The notes beneath the pieces are model-generated. The model was given only the letters and a program-made list of their open reading frames with translations, was not told the DNA's origin and searched no databases. 14,718 bases of DNA from Thermotogaceae bacterium (GTDB lineage Bacteria > Thermotogota > Thermotogae > B21-G9 > HyVt-16), in NCBI GenBank assembly GCA_011043375.1, contig DQYP01000257.1:1-14718 (forward strand), read 5' to 3'. This document shows positions 1-7,233 of the stretch, one piece after another. Position 1 is the first letter of the stretch; every line of letters begins with the position of its first letter. The translations under genes and the position numbers were made by a program.

Positions 1-792
1 ATCTTAGTACATGGCTCTGGTCCAAACGATAGAGACGAAACTATTGGACCAAATAAGCCATTTTTAGATATAGCACTTGGATTAACCAATAAAGGTATTG
101 CCGTTTTGAGATACGATAAGAGAACATTCATATACAAAGAAAAGATCGATGTCGGAACTCTGACGGTCAAAGAAGAAGTGTTGGACGATGTACTGAGTGC
201 GATAGAATTTGCAAAGACACTTCCGGAAGTATCAAAAATTTATCTGCTTGGCCATAGTTTAGGAGCCACACTCATACCAGAAATAGCTCGAATCAGCAAC
301 GATGTCGATGGTTTAATATTATTGGCCCCTATGATCCAAAAACTCGCTGTTACAATGTTAGAACAGTTGGACTATATAGCATCCTTAACAACATTGAGTG
401 ATGAAGAGAAAGAGCAATACAAGAGGATGAAGGAACTACTGGAAAAAATTGAAAAACATCAACTCGATCCCAAAGAACGTGTTTTTGGAGCGAGCGCAAA
501 TTATTTCTATGATCTTGACAAATACGATCCAGTAAAAACTCTGAAAGATTTGAAAATACCTGTCCTGATACTTCAAGGTGGAAAAGATTACCAAGTAACT
601 GTGGAGAAGAACTTCAACGTGCTGAAACAAGAACTTTCAAATAAGCCGAATATAACATTCAAACTTTATGAGAATCTCGACCATCTTTTCATGTACACCG
701 AGGGTATTTCAAAACCTGAGGACTATGAGAAACAAAGAAACGTTGATGAAGATGTTATAAACGATATAGCAGATTGGATACTTGCTAAGTAA
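1..792 (+). CDS. alpha/beta-hydrolase family serine hydrolase, 5' end missing
   Basis: The reading frame is open from base 1, so the N-terminus lies outside the window; 263 codons are visible. The fragment opens on the oxyanion-hole strand with an H-G-S-G motif (residues 4-7 here). The nucleophile elbow G-H-S-L-G places the catalytic serine at codon 256-258. A late G-G-K-D (Asp codon 586-588) and L-D-H (His codon 682-684) complete a Ser-Asp-His triad. The HGSGPNDRDE start resembles secreted or cytosolic hydrolases of the dienelactone hydrolase / S33-like group, which often carry an extra N-terminal domain; whether this one does cannot be seen. The substrate is unknown, and esterase, lipase or peptidase activity are all possible. 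It is the first visible gene of the cofactor operon, 45 bases ahead of the nicotinamidase gene, with no promoter between them. The fold is confident; the function is not. Confidence 0.88.
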   Translation: MLVHGSGPNDRDETIGPNKPFLDIALGLTNKGIAVLRYDKRTFIYKEKIDVGTLTVKEEVLDDVLSAIEFAKTLPEVSKIYLLGHSLGATLIPEIARISNDVDGLILLAPMIQKLAVTMLEQLDYIASLTTLSDEEKEQYKRMKELLEKIEKHQLDPKERVFGASANYFYDLDKYDPVKTLKDLKIPVLILQGGKDYQVTVEKNFNVLKQELSNKPNITFKLYENLDHLFMYTEGISKPEDYEKQRNVDEDVINDIADWILAK

Positions 793-837
793 AAGATGGA
801 GATGTATAATCCTTCTTTGAGAAGGGAAGTGCTGAGT

Positions 838-1362
838 TTGAAGGCTCTTTTACTCATAGATCTCCAGAACGATTTCATTGATCCAAAAGGTGCATTGTAT
901 TTTGAAGGTGCTGAGGATATCATACCCTCTGTAATTGAGAAAATTGAAGAATTCAAGAAAAAAGATTTGCCTATAATTACCACTCAAGATTGGCACGATA
1001 TAGATGATGAAGAGTTTAAGTTGTTCACCAAGCACTGTCTTATGAACACATGGGGTGCTATGCTTCAACATGATATAGAAAAAGCCCTTGAAGGATATGA
1101 AAAACATTATAAAATAACGAAAAAGCGTTATAGTGCCTTTTTCAGGACAAATTTTGATGAGTTAATAGAAGATTTGAAACTGCATGAAATAGAGGTATGT
1201 GGTGTTGCCACCAACATATGTGTGTTGTTCACCGTTGAAGAGCTAAGAAACAGAAATCTGAAAGTGAAGGTTTATAAAGACGGCGTTAAATCTTATGATG
1301 ATAATTTCCACAAATTTGCCCTCGATACCATGGAAAGAGTCTTAGGAGTAGAGGTGATCTGA
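838..1362 (+). CDS. pncA: nicotinamidase-like cysteine hydrolase (isochorismatase fold)
   Basis: Predicted to hydrolyse nicotinamide to nicotinate and ammonia in the cytosol, the first step of Preiss-Handler NAD salvage. Using a TTG start at 838, the 174-residue protein begins MKALLLIDLQNDF, the usual family start, with AAGGGA about ten bases upstream. The frame stays open upstream to ATG 796, but that start has no good ribosome-binding site and adds a non-family extension. Catalytic residues fit the family: Asp8 in D-x-Q-N-D, a lysine (95 or 96) before R-Y-S-A-F, and Cys128 in G-V-A-T-N-I-C-V. The metal site is also present as Asp51 and His53 (D-W-H) and His66 (K-H-C). The lysine-to-YSAF segment is short, as in the compact bacterial subgroup. 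The stop codon touches the start of nicotinate phosphoribosyltransferase, which supports nicotinamide as substrate over a generic isochorismatase assignment. Confidence 0.85.
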   Translation: MKALLLIDLQNDFIDPKGALYFEGAEDIIPSVIEKIEEFKKKDLPIITTQDWHDIDDEEFKLFTKHCLMNTWGAMLQHDIEKALEGYEKHYKITKKRYSAFFRTNFDELIEDLKLHEIEVCGVATNICVLFTVEELRNRNLKVKVYKDGVKSYDDNFHKFALDTMERVLGVEVI

Positions 1363-2649
1363 TTGAACGAGCGGAAGAGATTAGATCCAAGGGTTTTCAA
1401 AGTTCCCATTGACAGGATAAGAGCGGGATATTACAGTGATAAATATTTCACAAGGTATGTTGAGGTTCTAAAAAAAGACAACAAACACAAGAGGGCGTTG
1501 TATCAATTTTTTCCTCGAAAAGATTCCATAGTGGTTGGTATAGATGAAGCGATCGCTATTTTAAAACATGGAACGGGTTATTACAAAGATGAAGATAAAG
1601 CTGAGGAACTCTTTGGAAAGTTGCTCGAAATCGAGCGAAAGATACAGGCGGCTGCTTATGATTACGATCGGAAAATTCTTGAAGAATGCTATAAAGAGAA
1701 ATGGGATGTAAGAGAACAGCTTAACGATCTTTGGATAGACAAATGGAATGAAATAAACGTTTTAGCCCTATACGATGGAGATTTCGCGAAAGAAAACGAG
1801 CCAATACTCGTGATCGAAGGAGATCCTGTGTACTTTGGCTATTTGGAGACCGTCTTGTTGGGTGTAATAGCGAGAGCCACGAGCACCGCAACAGCAGTTA
1901 AAAAGGTGGTAGAAGCTGCTCGTGGAAAGCCAATATTGTTTTTCAGTGCCAGATTTGATCATTACTGGGTTCAAGCAACTGACGGATATGCGGCGCTCAA
2001 AGCAGGAGCATTTGGTGTTTCCACAGATGCGAATGCGGATTACTGGGGTGTTGAAAGTATGGGTACGATTCCACACGCTTTGATAGCATGTTACGATGGC
2101 TCTACCTCTAAGGCGACGATTGCATTCGATAAACATATAGCTCCTCATGTAAACAGAATTGTGCTAGTTGATTGGGACAACGATTGTATAGGGACTACAA
2201 TAGAAGTCCTGAAAGATTTCTACGAGTATAAAATTGGCAAGAAGTTCGTCCCTGGGATCACAGATCCGTCAGAAATAATAGGAACAGGAAAAGGAAAAAT
2301 ATGGGGAGTGAGATTTGACACATCAAAAAGTCTGAGAGATAAGTCAGTTGTTCCGAAGGATGAAGGATCACTTGGGGTTTGTCCAGAGCTCGTTTGGAAA
2401 GCTCGCCAAAAGTTCGATGAAATAGGGGCAAAGGATCTTAAAATAATAGTATCGAGTGGTTTTGATGCTAAAAAGATAGAGCTGTTCGAAAAACTTCAAG
2501 TTCCTGTGGATTCATATGGAGTTGGTTCAGCACTCTTGAGGGATAAGATACAGATAACAGCAGATATTGTGGAAGTTGACGGAAAAGCATGTGCAAAGTA
2601 CGGTAGAAATAAAGGAGATTTCTCAAGACTTGAAAAAGTAATTCTTTAG
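1363..2649 (+). CDS. pncB: nicotinate phosphoribosyltransferase
   Basis: Converts nicotinate and PRPP (with ATP) to nicotinate mononucleotide, the committed step that uses the product of the gene just upstream. The TTG start directly follows the pncA stop and is preceded by GAGGTGAT, giving 428 residues, within the normal range for the family. Recognisable features are an N-terminal alpha/beta domain and a central barrel region around residues 195-240. That region contains S-A-R-F-D-H, the V-S-T-D-A-N segment and the family G-T-I-P-H-A-L motif near residue 234. Further on are the V-D-W-D-N-D strand, the phosphate-loop-like F-D-T-S-K-S-L-R-D segment and a late G-V-G-S-A-L. The overall form matches the archaeal/clostridial-type NAPRTase rather than the E. 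coli PncB type. Zero spacing from pncA implies translational coupling. Nicotinamide or quinolinate phosphoribosyltransferase are the alternatives; the pncA partner argues for nicotinate. Confidence 0.9.
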   Translation: MNERKRLDPRVFKVPIDRIRAGYYSDKYFTRYVEVLKKDNKHKRALYQFFPRKDSIVVGIDEAIAILKHGTGYYKDEDKAEELFGKLLEIERKIQAAAYDYDRKILEECYKEKWDVREQLNDLWIDKWNEINVLALYDGDFAKENEPILVIEGDPVYFGYLETVLLGVIARATSTATAVKKVVEAARGKPILFFSARFDHYWVQATDGYAALKAGAFGVSTDANADYWGVESMGTIPHALIACYDGSTSKATIAFDKHIAPHVNRIVLVDWDNDCIGTTIEVLKDFYEYKIGKKFVPGITDPSEIIGTGKGKIWGVRFDTSKSLRDKSVVPKDEGSLGVCPELVWKARQKFDEIGAKDLKIIVSSGFDAKKIELFEKLQVPVDSYGVGSALLRDKIQITADIVEVDGKACAKYGRNKGDFSRLEKVIL

Positions 2650-2672
2650 ATTCAAAGAGGGAGGTGAATACC

Positions 2673-3551
2673 ATGGAAAATAAAGGCACATGGGTGGTTA
2701 AGAAAGGTTTTGCCGAGATGTTCAAAAACGGTGTGATAATGGATGTTACAACAGCAGAACAGGCAAAAATAGCGGAAGAAGCAGGTGCTGTAGCCGTTAT
2801 GGCACTTGAAAGAGTGCCTGCAGACATAAGAAAACAGGGTGGAGTTGCAAGAATGGCAAGTATAAGTAAAATAAAAGAAATAATGGATGCAGTTTCAATA
2901 CCTGTTATGGCTAAATGCAGGATAGGTCACATAGCTGAGGCGAAAATTTTGGAAGCTATTGGTGTTGATTTCATAGATGAATCTGAAGTGCTCACACCAG
3001 CTGACGAAAAATTTCACATCAACAAACATGAATTCAAAGTCCCGTTTGTATGTGGTGCAAGGGATCTTGGAGAAGCACTCAGAAGAATAGCTGAAGGTGC
3101 AGCGATGATAAGAACCAAAGGAGAAGCCGGTACAGGAAACGTCGTTGAAGCTGTTAAACATATGCGACAAGTTATGGATGAAATAAGAAGAGTTAAGAAC
3201 ATGCTTGACGATGAGTTAGTTACTTATGCCAAAGAGATAGGAGCACCAGTTGAGATCGTAAAAATGGTGAAAGAACTCGGCAGATTACCTGTTGTGAATT
3301 TTGCAGCTGGTGGTGTAGCAACTCCAGCTGATGCAGCTTTGATGATGATGCTTGGAGCAGATGGTGTTTTTGTTGGATCAGGTATTTTCAAATCAAAAGA
3401 ACCTCAAAAAATGGCGCGAGCAATAGTCCAAGCAGTTTTACATTATGATGATCCAGAAATGCTCGCAAAGATAAGTGAGGACATTGGTCAACCAATGGAA
3501 GGAAAAGAAATAAAAGATTTAGAAGTTAGACTTCAAGAGAGAGGATGGTAA
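2673..3551 (+). CDS. pdxS: pyridoxal 5'-phosphate synthase, synthase subunit PdxS
   Basis: The barrel subunit of the DXP-independent PLP synthase. It condenses ribose 5-phosphate, glyceraldehyde 3-phosphate and ammonia into PLP, and in the family assembles as a dodecamer decorated with PdxT. ATG 2673 sits six bases after GGGAGGTG; the frame is open to a GTG at 2664, but that codon lies inside the Shine-Dalgarno sequence. The resulting 292 residues have the catalytic set at the same numbers as the Bacillus subtilis enzyme: Asp24, Lys81 (which forms the ribose-5-phosphate imine) in V-M-A-K-C-R-I-G-H, and Lys149 in I-R-T-K-G-E-A-G-T-G. The phosphate-binding loops G-E-A-G-T-G and F-A-A-G-G-V-A-T-P are intact. 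It lies 23 bases after pncB and four bases before pdxT, so the two subunits are made together. Identification is essentially certain. Confidence 0.98.
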   Translation: MENKGTWVVKKGFAEMFKNGVIMDVTTAEQAKIAEEAGAVAVMALERVPADIRKQGGVARMASISKIKEIMDAVSIPVMAKCRIGHIAEAKILEAIGVDFIDESEVLTPADEKFHINKHEFKVPFVCGARDLGEALRRIAEGAAMIRTKGEAGTGNVVEAVKHMRQVMDEIRRVKNMLDDELVTYAKEIGAPVEIVKMVKELGRLPVVNFAAGGVATPADAALMMMLGADGVFVGSGIFKSKEPQKMARAIVQAVLHYDDPEMLAKISEDIGQPMEGKEIKDLEVRLQERGW

Positions 3552-3555
3552 GGAA

Positions 3556-4128
3556 TTGGCACCAATAATTGGGGTTTTAGGGATGCAAGGTGATATAAGA
3601 GAGCATGTTGAATTTCTCAAAAATATGGATGTTGGGGTTACGATAGTAAAGCTTCCAAAACATCTGGAAACTATTGATGCTTTGATAATACCAGGTGGTG
3701 AAAGTACAACCATATGGAAACTTATGAAGATAACGGGATTGGATGTGTCACTGAAGGAGAAAATAGAACAAGGATTACCAGTGTATGGCACCTGTGCCGG
3801 TATGATCGTTCTGGCTAAAGAAATAGAGAACTTTCCAGCTCAGGAAACACTTGGAGCTATAGATATAAAGGTAAAGCGAAACGCGTTCGGAAGACAAGTT
3901 GATAGCTTTGAAGCCGATTTAGAAATAAAATATATAGATGGAAAGCCTTTCAGAGGTGTTTTCATCAGAGCGCCTTTAATCACAAGTTATGGAAAAGATG
4001 TTGAAATACTCTCTGAATATGATGGTAAACCTGTTATGGCGAGACAAAAAAACATATTAGTTTCGTCCTTCCATCCTGAATTAACGAATGATTCAAGGGT
4101 TCATGAGTTTTTTTTAAAAATGGTCTAA
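3556..4128 (+). CDS. pdxT: pyridoxal 5'-phosphate synthase, glutaminase subunit PdxT
   Basis: Class I-type glutamine amidotransferase that releases ammonia from glutamine and channels it to PdxS. A TTG start at 3556, four bases after the pdxS stop and behind AGAGGATGG at the pdxS end, gives 190 residues, a normal length. The protein starts with the family pattern I-G-V-L-G-M-Q-G-D-x-R-E-H. It has P-G-G-E-S-T-T (residues 46-52), the nucleophile Cys80 in Y-G-T-C-A-G, and His173 and Glu175 in S-S-F-H-P-E-L, so the Cys-His-Glu triad is complete. Arg138 in F-I-R-A-P lies on the usual PdxS-facing segment. It is the last gene of the operon; a strong hairpin terminator begins about 23 bases after its stop. 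Near the 3' end the codons create a run of eight T followed by five A, which is in frame and not a frameshift. Confidence 0.98.
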   Translation: MAPIIGVLGMQGDIREHVEFLKNMDVGVTIVKLPKHLETIDALIIPGGESTTIWKLMKITGLDVSLKEKIEQGLPVYGTCAGMIVLAKEIENFPAQETLGAIDIKVKRNAFGRQVDSFEADLEIKYIDGKPFRGVFIRAPLITSYGKDVEILSEYDGKPVMARQKNILVSSFHPELTNDSRVHEFFLKMV

Positions 4129-4151
4129 CATTTAAAAGTGAATCGATGTTG

Positions 4152-4180
4152 ATCTCTCCCTGAAAAAGGGAGAGATTTTT
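4152..4180 (+). terminator. rho-independent terminator after pdxT
   Basis: A perfect 10-bp stem (ATCTCTCCCT pairing with AGGGAGAGAT) closes a five-base GAAAA loop and runs into a T-tract. It lies 23 bases after the pdxT stop and 30 bases before the next start codon, so it should end the hydrolase-pncA-pncB-pdxS-pdxT transcript. No convincing sigma-70 promoter was found between it and the next gene, so partial readthrough into the dehydrogenase-era pair is possible. Confidence 0.9.
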
Positions 4181-4209
4181 GTGATTTCTTTGTAGGAGGT
4201 TGAATCAGA

Positions 4210-5571
4210 GTGAAAATAGCTATTATAGGTTCGGGAACATCAGCAATAGGTTTTATAGAAAAGATGTATGAGAGTAATATTAAAGATGTGAGAATCGATG
4301 TTTTTGAACAGGGCGAAAATCCTTTCCTCAGAAAGCCCGTCGGTAAGGGTTCGATATATGGTTTTGGCGGTGCCGGAACTTTTTCCGATGGAAAATTATC
4401 GATCTCTCCAGAGATAGGTGGTGAAATATCAAAGTATTTAGGCGTAGAGGTCTATCGAAAATATGTGAAAGATGCTTTAAATCTTTGGACCTTAAATGGA
4501 AAGATAGACAACATCGAAAAAAGTGCTCAATTGAGTGATCCGAGAATATCAAAGATAGCCGATGAATTCTTTAAAAATAATCTTTCAGTGGTGTTGAGTG
4601 AGTTCGTTCATATAGGAACAGACAATCTTCAAAAGATTATAAAAGAGCTGTACAAAAAATATTCAGAGGATGAATTTCATAGATTCAACTTTTATTTCAA
4701 TAAAACTGTTGTTGATCTACAAAAAGAAGATGGCAAGATAAAACTGCTATTTGAAAATGAGGAATCCACCGAACTCTACGATAAAGTGATCATCGCTACT
4801 GGTAGAGGAGGGTCAAGATTTATCGATTATCTCCTGAAAAAGTGGAGAATACCCTTCACGGGAACGAAAGTGGATTTGGGTGTTAGATATGAAGTAAGTC
4901 ATAGAGTTACGAAAGATATAACTGATGTTTTATACGAATTCAAGGTGAAATATCTATCCAGAACGGATGATGAGGTAAGAACATTCTGTGTTAATCCACA
5001 AGGTTTTGTTAGTAAGGAAACCGGCAACGATTTTATCACTGTGAACGGTCATTCATACGTCAACAGAAAAAGTGAAAACACGAACTTTGCTATTCTCGTT
5101 ACCCATAGTTTCACCAAGCCGTTCGATGACCCTACAACTTATGGATTATCGGTTATAAAGTTAGCAAACAAGCTTGCAGGTGAAAAAGGAATAATAATTC
5201 AGAGATATAAAGATTTCACCATTGGAAGGCGTTCAACCGACAGTAGAATATCAAAATCCTATATCACACCAACTCTCGATGCAACACCTGGGGATTTGAA
5301 TTTAGTTTTACCTCGACGAACTGCAACAGCCATAGAAGAATTCATAGAGGCATTGAACACCGTTATACCAGGGATAAACAATCCGGGAAACTTCTTATAT
5401 GGAGTTGAAGCAAAATTCTATTCATTAAAACCGAATTTCGAGAAGCCATTCAAACTTCCAGAAGTAGAAATTTATGTGATAGGAGATGCTTCAGGGTATA
5501 CAAGAGGAATAATGCAATCAACCATGTCTGGAATGTACGTCGCAGATGAGATACTAAAGAGAGGTGGATGA
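4210..5571 (+). CDS. FAD-dependent dehydrogenase of the COG2509 type, function unknown
   Basis: A 453-residue flavoprotein. It begins at a GTG nine bases after AGGAGGT and moves straight into a beta-alpha-beta dinucleotide fold, I-I-G-S-G-T-S-A-I-G, followed by an acidic V-F-E-Q at the end of the second strand, as expected for FAD. The family hallmark G-G-A-G-T-F-S-D-G-K-L occupies residues 53-63. A second nucleotide-binding strand (V-I-I-A-T-G-R-G-G) lies mid-protein, and the C-terminal FAD-contact motif G-D-A-S-G-Y-T-R-G is near residue 425, followed by Q-S-T-M-S-G. Family members often carry an N-terminal extension of roughly 70-90 residues that is absent here. The substrate is not known for the family; it should be a cytosolic, NAD(P)H- or quinone-linked oxidoreductase. 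Its stop overlaps the era start (ATGA), so the two are translationally coupled. Confidence 0.85.
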   Translation: MKIAIIGSGTSAIGFIEKMYESNIKDVRIDVFEQGENPFLRKPVGKGSIYGFGGAGTFSDGKLSISPEIGGEISKYLGVEVYRKYVKDALNLWTLNGKIDNIEKSAQLSDPRISKIADEFFKNNLSVVLSEFVHIGTDNLQKIIKELYKKYSEDEFHRFNFYFNKTVVDLQKEDGKIKLLFENEESTELYDKVIIATGRGGSRFIDYLLKKWRIPFTGTKVDLGVRYEVSHRVTKDITDVLYEFKVKYLSRTDDEVRTFCVNPQGFVSKETGNDFITVNGHSYVNRKSENTNFAILVTHSFTKPFDDPTTYGLSVIKLANKLAGEKGIIIQRYKDFTIGRRSTDSRISKSYITPTLDATPGDLNLVLPRRTATAIEEFIEALNTVIPGINNPGNFLYGVEAKFYSLKPNFEKPFKLPEVEIYVIGDASGYTRGIMQSTMSGMYVADEILKRGG

Positions 5572-6479
5572 GTTTGTTCAAATCTGGATTCGTTGCTCTT
5601 GCAGGTAAACCGAATGTCGGAAAATCGACCTTGATCAATGCAATAATGATGAAAAAAGTAACTATAGTTTCTGAGAAACCTCAGACCACTCGCAACAGAA
5701 TAAACTGCATATACACAACAGAAAAATTTCAAATCATCTTCGTGGATGCTCCGGGTATTCACAAACCACTTCACAAATTAGGAGAATACATGCTCAAGGT
5801 GGCAATCAGGGCATTGAAAGGCATCGATCTAATACTGTTCGTTGTAGATGCTGAAAGGCCTCTCTCTAAAGCCGATGAGTATGTTGCAAAATACGTTTCT
5901 GAAAGCGGGACATCAACCATACTGGTAATAAACAAAATAGATCTCGTCAATGATAGATCTACAATAAGTGCGATAGAAAAAAAAATCGAAGGATTATGCT
6001 CTACAATAGTCGATACTATTGCTGTCTCCGCATTGAAGGGTGATAACCTGGATAAATTGATAGATTCCATTGTTGAAAGACTTCCAGAAGGTCCAAAATT
6101 TTATCCTGATGATATGATAACGGATCGTCCCACTTCTTTCATCGCAGCAGAGATAATAAGAGAAAAAATACTTCATCTTACCCGCGAAGAGATACCCCAT
6201 TCAGTCGCTGTTATCATCGAGGATATGATTGAGAGAAACAATGGTGTCCTCTACATCAGAGCCAATATAATCGTTGAAAGGGATTCGCAAAAGGGTATTA
6301 TCATCGGCAAAGATGGACAAATGATAAAAAAGATAGGCATTCTATCAAGAGAAGAAATAGAATTCTTCACAAGCAAAAAAGTATTCTTGGATCTGCACGT
6401 AAAGGTTAGAAAAAACTGGCGAAATGACGACTTTTCACTTTTGAACGTCGTTGGTTTCAAAAACGAACTAAAAGATTGA
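5568..6479 (+). CDS. era: GTPase Era, 16S rRNA / 30S assembly factor
   Basis: Essential-type GTPase that binds the 3' end of 16S rRNA and assists late 30S maturation, in the cytosol and at the membrane. The ATG overlaps the upstream stop as ATGA, and GAGAGGTGG precedes it. The 303 residues match Era length. GTPase motifs are in order: G1 G-K-P-N-V-G-K-S (13-20), the switch region with Q-T-T-R (39-42), G3 D-A-P-G (60-63), G4 N-K-I-D (122-125) and G5 S-A-L-K-G (154-158). The C-terminal KH domain carries G-I-I-I-G-K-D-G at 243-250, the RNA-binding loop. The gene ends four bases from the end of a convergent minus-strand gene; no terminator hairpin is evident there. A nine-A run at 5977-5985 lies inside the coding sequence and is in frame. 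Confidence 0.98.
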   Translation: MSLFKSGFVALAGKPNVGKSTLINAIMMKKVTIVSEKPQTTRNRINCIYTTEKFQIIFVDAPGIHKPLHKLGEYMLKVAIRALKGIDLILFVVDAERPLSKADEYVAKYVSESGTSTILVINKIDLVNDRSTISAIEKKIEGLCSTIVDTIAVSALKGDNLDKLIDSIVERLPEGPKFYPDDMITDRPTSFIAAEIIREKILHLTREEIPHSVAVIIEDMIERNNGVLYIRANIIVERDSQKGIIIGKDGQMIKKIGILSREEIEFFTSKKVFLDLHVKVRKNWRNDDFSLLNVVGFKNELKD

Positions 6480-6483
6480 TTTT

Positions 6484-6978
6484 TTAAAAACTGATGCCAA
6501 AGAAGGTTGATACAGCCGGCTGTATGAACCCAGCAAATAGCCATGGAGATGTCGCCACACCAATCCCGCCTATCCACATGGAATGAAAGCTGATATTCTG
6601 TAGGTCCCAATCATGGAAAAATGTTATTCCTGCACCAGCGGATAAATAAAACGGGATAGGTGAAAAGATCGAAAACATGGCGGTACCATTGGCACCAGGG
6701 CCGATTCCCATTCTCCATTCTCCCAGTTCTCCAATTCGTACCTCCAAAAGATTCGCTGCTCTATATCCCCCCTGTAAACCAACTCCCAATAATCCACTGA
6801 ATCCATATGAAAATCCGCCATAAATTGTATAGGAGTTTTCTTTGTGGGCCATACCGAAGGTAGCAATATCATTGAAGTTTCCAAAACCTATATAATTCTG
6901 TGAAAACAAATGATTCTCCAATGAGAATATAAAAACAATTATTATAACAAATAGGAACATCCTATAGGACTTTTTCAT
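6484..6978 (-). CDS. secreted glycine-rich beta-barrel-like protein, unknown function
   Basis: The family is not recognised. The 164-residue product starts at an ATG with a very strong GGGGGGAG Shine-Dalgarno. It has an N-terminal signal peptide: M-K-K, then a long hydrophobic stretch to about residue 20, with a likely cleavage near 26 after L-F-S. The mature part is rich in glycine, serine and aromatic residues in an alternating pattern typical of transmembrane beta strands. It ends in F-F-G-I-S-F, a terminal phenylalanine like the C-terminal signal of outer-membrane barrels. It contains no cysteine and no enzymatic motif. By composition it could be a small outer-envelope protein, for example of the Thermotogales toga; this is inference. 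It is the last minus-strand gene, convergent with era, and a palindromic repeat cluster separates it from a similar small secreted protein. No clear promoter of its own was found. Confidence 0.75.
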   Translation of the reverse strand: MKKSYRMFLFVIIIVFIFSLENHLFSQNYIGFGNFNDIATFGMAHKENSYTIYGGFSYGFSGLLGVGLQGGYRAANLLEVRIGELGEWRMGIGPGANGTAMFSIFSPIPFYLSAGAGITFFHDWDLQNISFHSMWIGGIGVATSPWLFAGFIQPAVSTFFGISF

Positions 6979-7019
6979 CGAGGTCTCCCCCCTTTACGTA
7001 ATGGATTCTTCCCGAACTC

Positions 7020-7091
7020 TTTTCCTTTGTCATCCTGAGCGTAAGCGAAGGATCTTTCGTCGCTAACACTCCTTCGGAATGACAAGGAAAA
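7020..7091. repeat. inverted pair of GTCATCCTGAGCG-type repeats forming an imperfect hairpin
   Basis: The 14-base arm at 7020-7033 (TTTTCCTTTGTCAT) is nearly the reverse complement of ATGACAAGGAAAA at 7079-7091, one base shorter. Further pairing inside (AGCGA with TCGCT, CGAA with TTCG) suggests a long imperfect hairpin. The left half reads TGTCATCCTGAGCG then TAAGCGAAGGATCTT. The right half, read on the minus strand, is a related unit beginning TTGTCATTCCGAAGGAG. The core resembles short dispersed repeats that recur in intergenic regions of many bacterial genomes. It lies in the 255-base gap between the two secreted-protein genes and upstream of the second. A function in mRNA stability or termination is possible but not shown. 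Confidence 0.75.
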
Positions 7092-7120
7092 TGTCATCCC
7101 GAACGAATGTGAGGGATCTT
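7092..7120 (+). repeat. second direct copy of the GTCATCC...GGATCTT repeat unit
   Basis: This 29-base unit (TGTCATCCCGAACGAATG, then TGAGGGATCTT) aligns without gaps to 7029-7057. It keeps the TGTCATCC start and GGATCTT end, while the middle has diverged at several positions. It directly abuts the inverted pair, so the cluster is a direct-inverted-direct arrangement. The following bases add a small hairpin of their own (GAGGGAT with ATCCTC, one bulge). Confidence 0.65.
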
Positions 7121-7233
7121 TTATCCTCAATTGCTACTACTTCTTAGACTTTTTAAAGACTTCAACAATATCTATCTGCTATTTTTGCTTCATTGAATAT
7201 CATCATCGCTACTAATTAACACTATCTTCGTAA

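Noticed and set aside
796..837. Upstream ATG start for the nicotinamidase gene
   Set aside because: ATG 796 lacks a suitable ribosome-binding site, and the extra 14 residues precede the normal family N-terminus; TTG 838 fits both.
2664..2672. GTG start for pdxS
   Set aside because: The codon is inside the GGGAGGTG ribosome-binding site, and ATG 2673 reproduces the known residue numbering exactly.
4108..4120. Run of eight T and five A at the end of pdxT as a frameshift or internal terminator
   Set aside because: The frame continues normally to the stop with a family-typical C-terminus, and no stem precedes the run.
4129..4209. Promoter for the dehydrogenase-era pair
   Set aside because: A TTGATC at 4149 has no acceptable -10 box at the right distance, and it overlaps the terminator stem; nothing else stood out.
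6480..6490. TTTTTTAAAAA between the convergent era and secreted-protein genes as a bidirectional terminator
   Set aside because: There is no loop and no GC stem next to it, so it does not make a rho-independent terminator.
6979..7019. Dedicated promoter for the 6484-6978 gene
   Set aside because: No -10/-35 pair with acceptable spacing was found between the repeat cluster and the start codon.
7020..7120. Possible short CRISPR array
   Set aside because: The units are in mixed orientation, diverged and not separated by regular unique spacers; there are no cas genes nearby.
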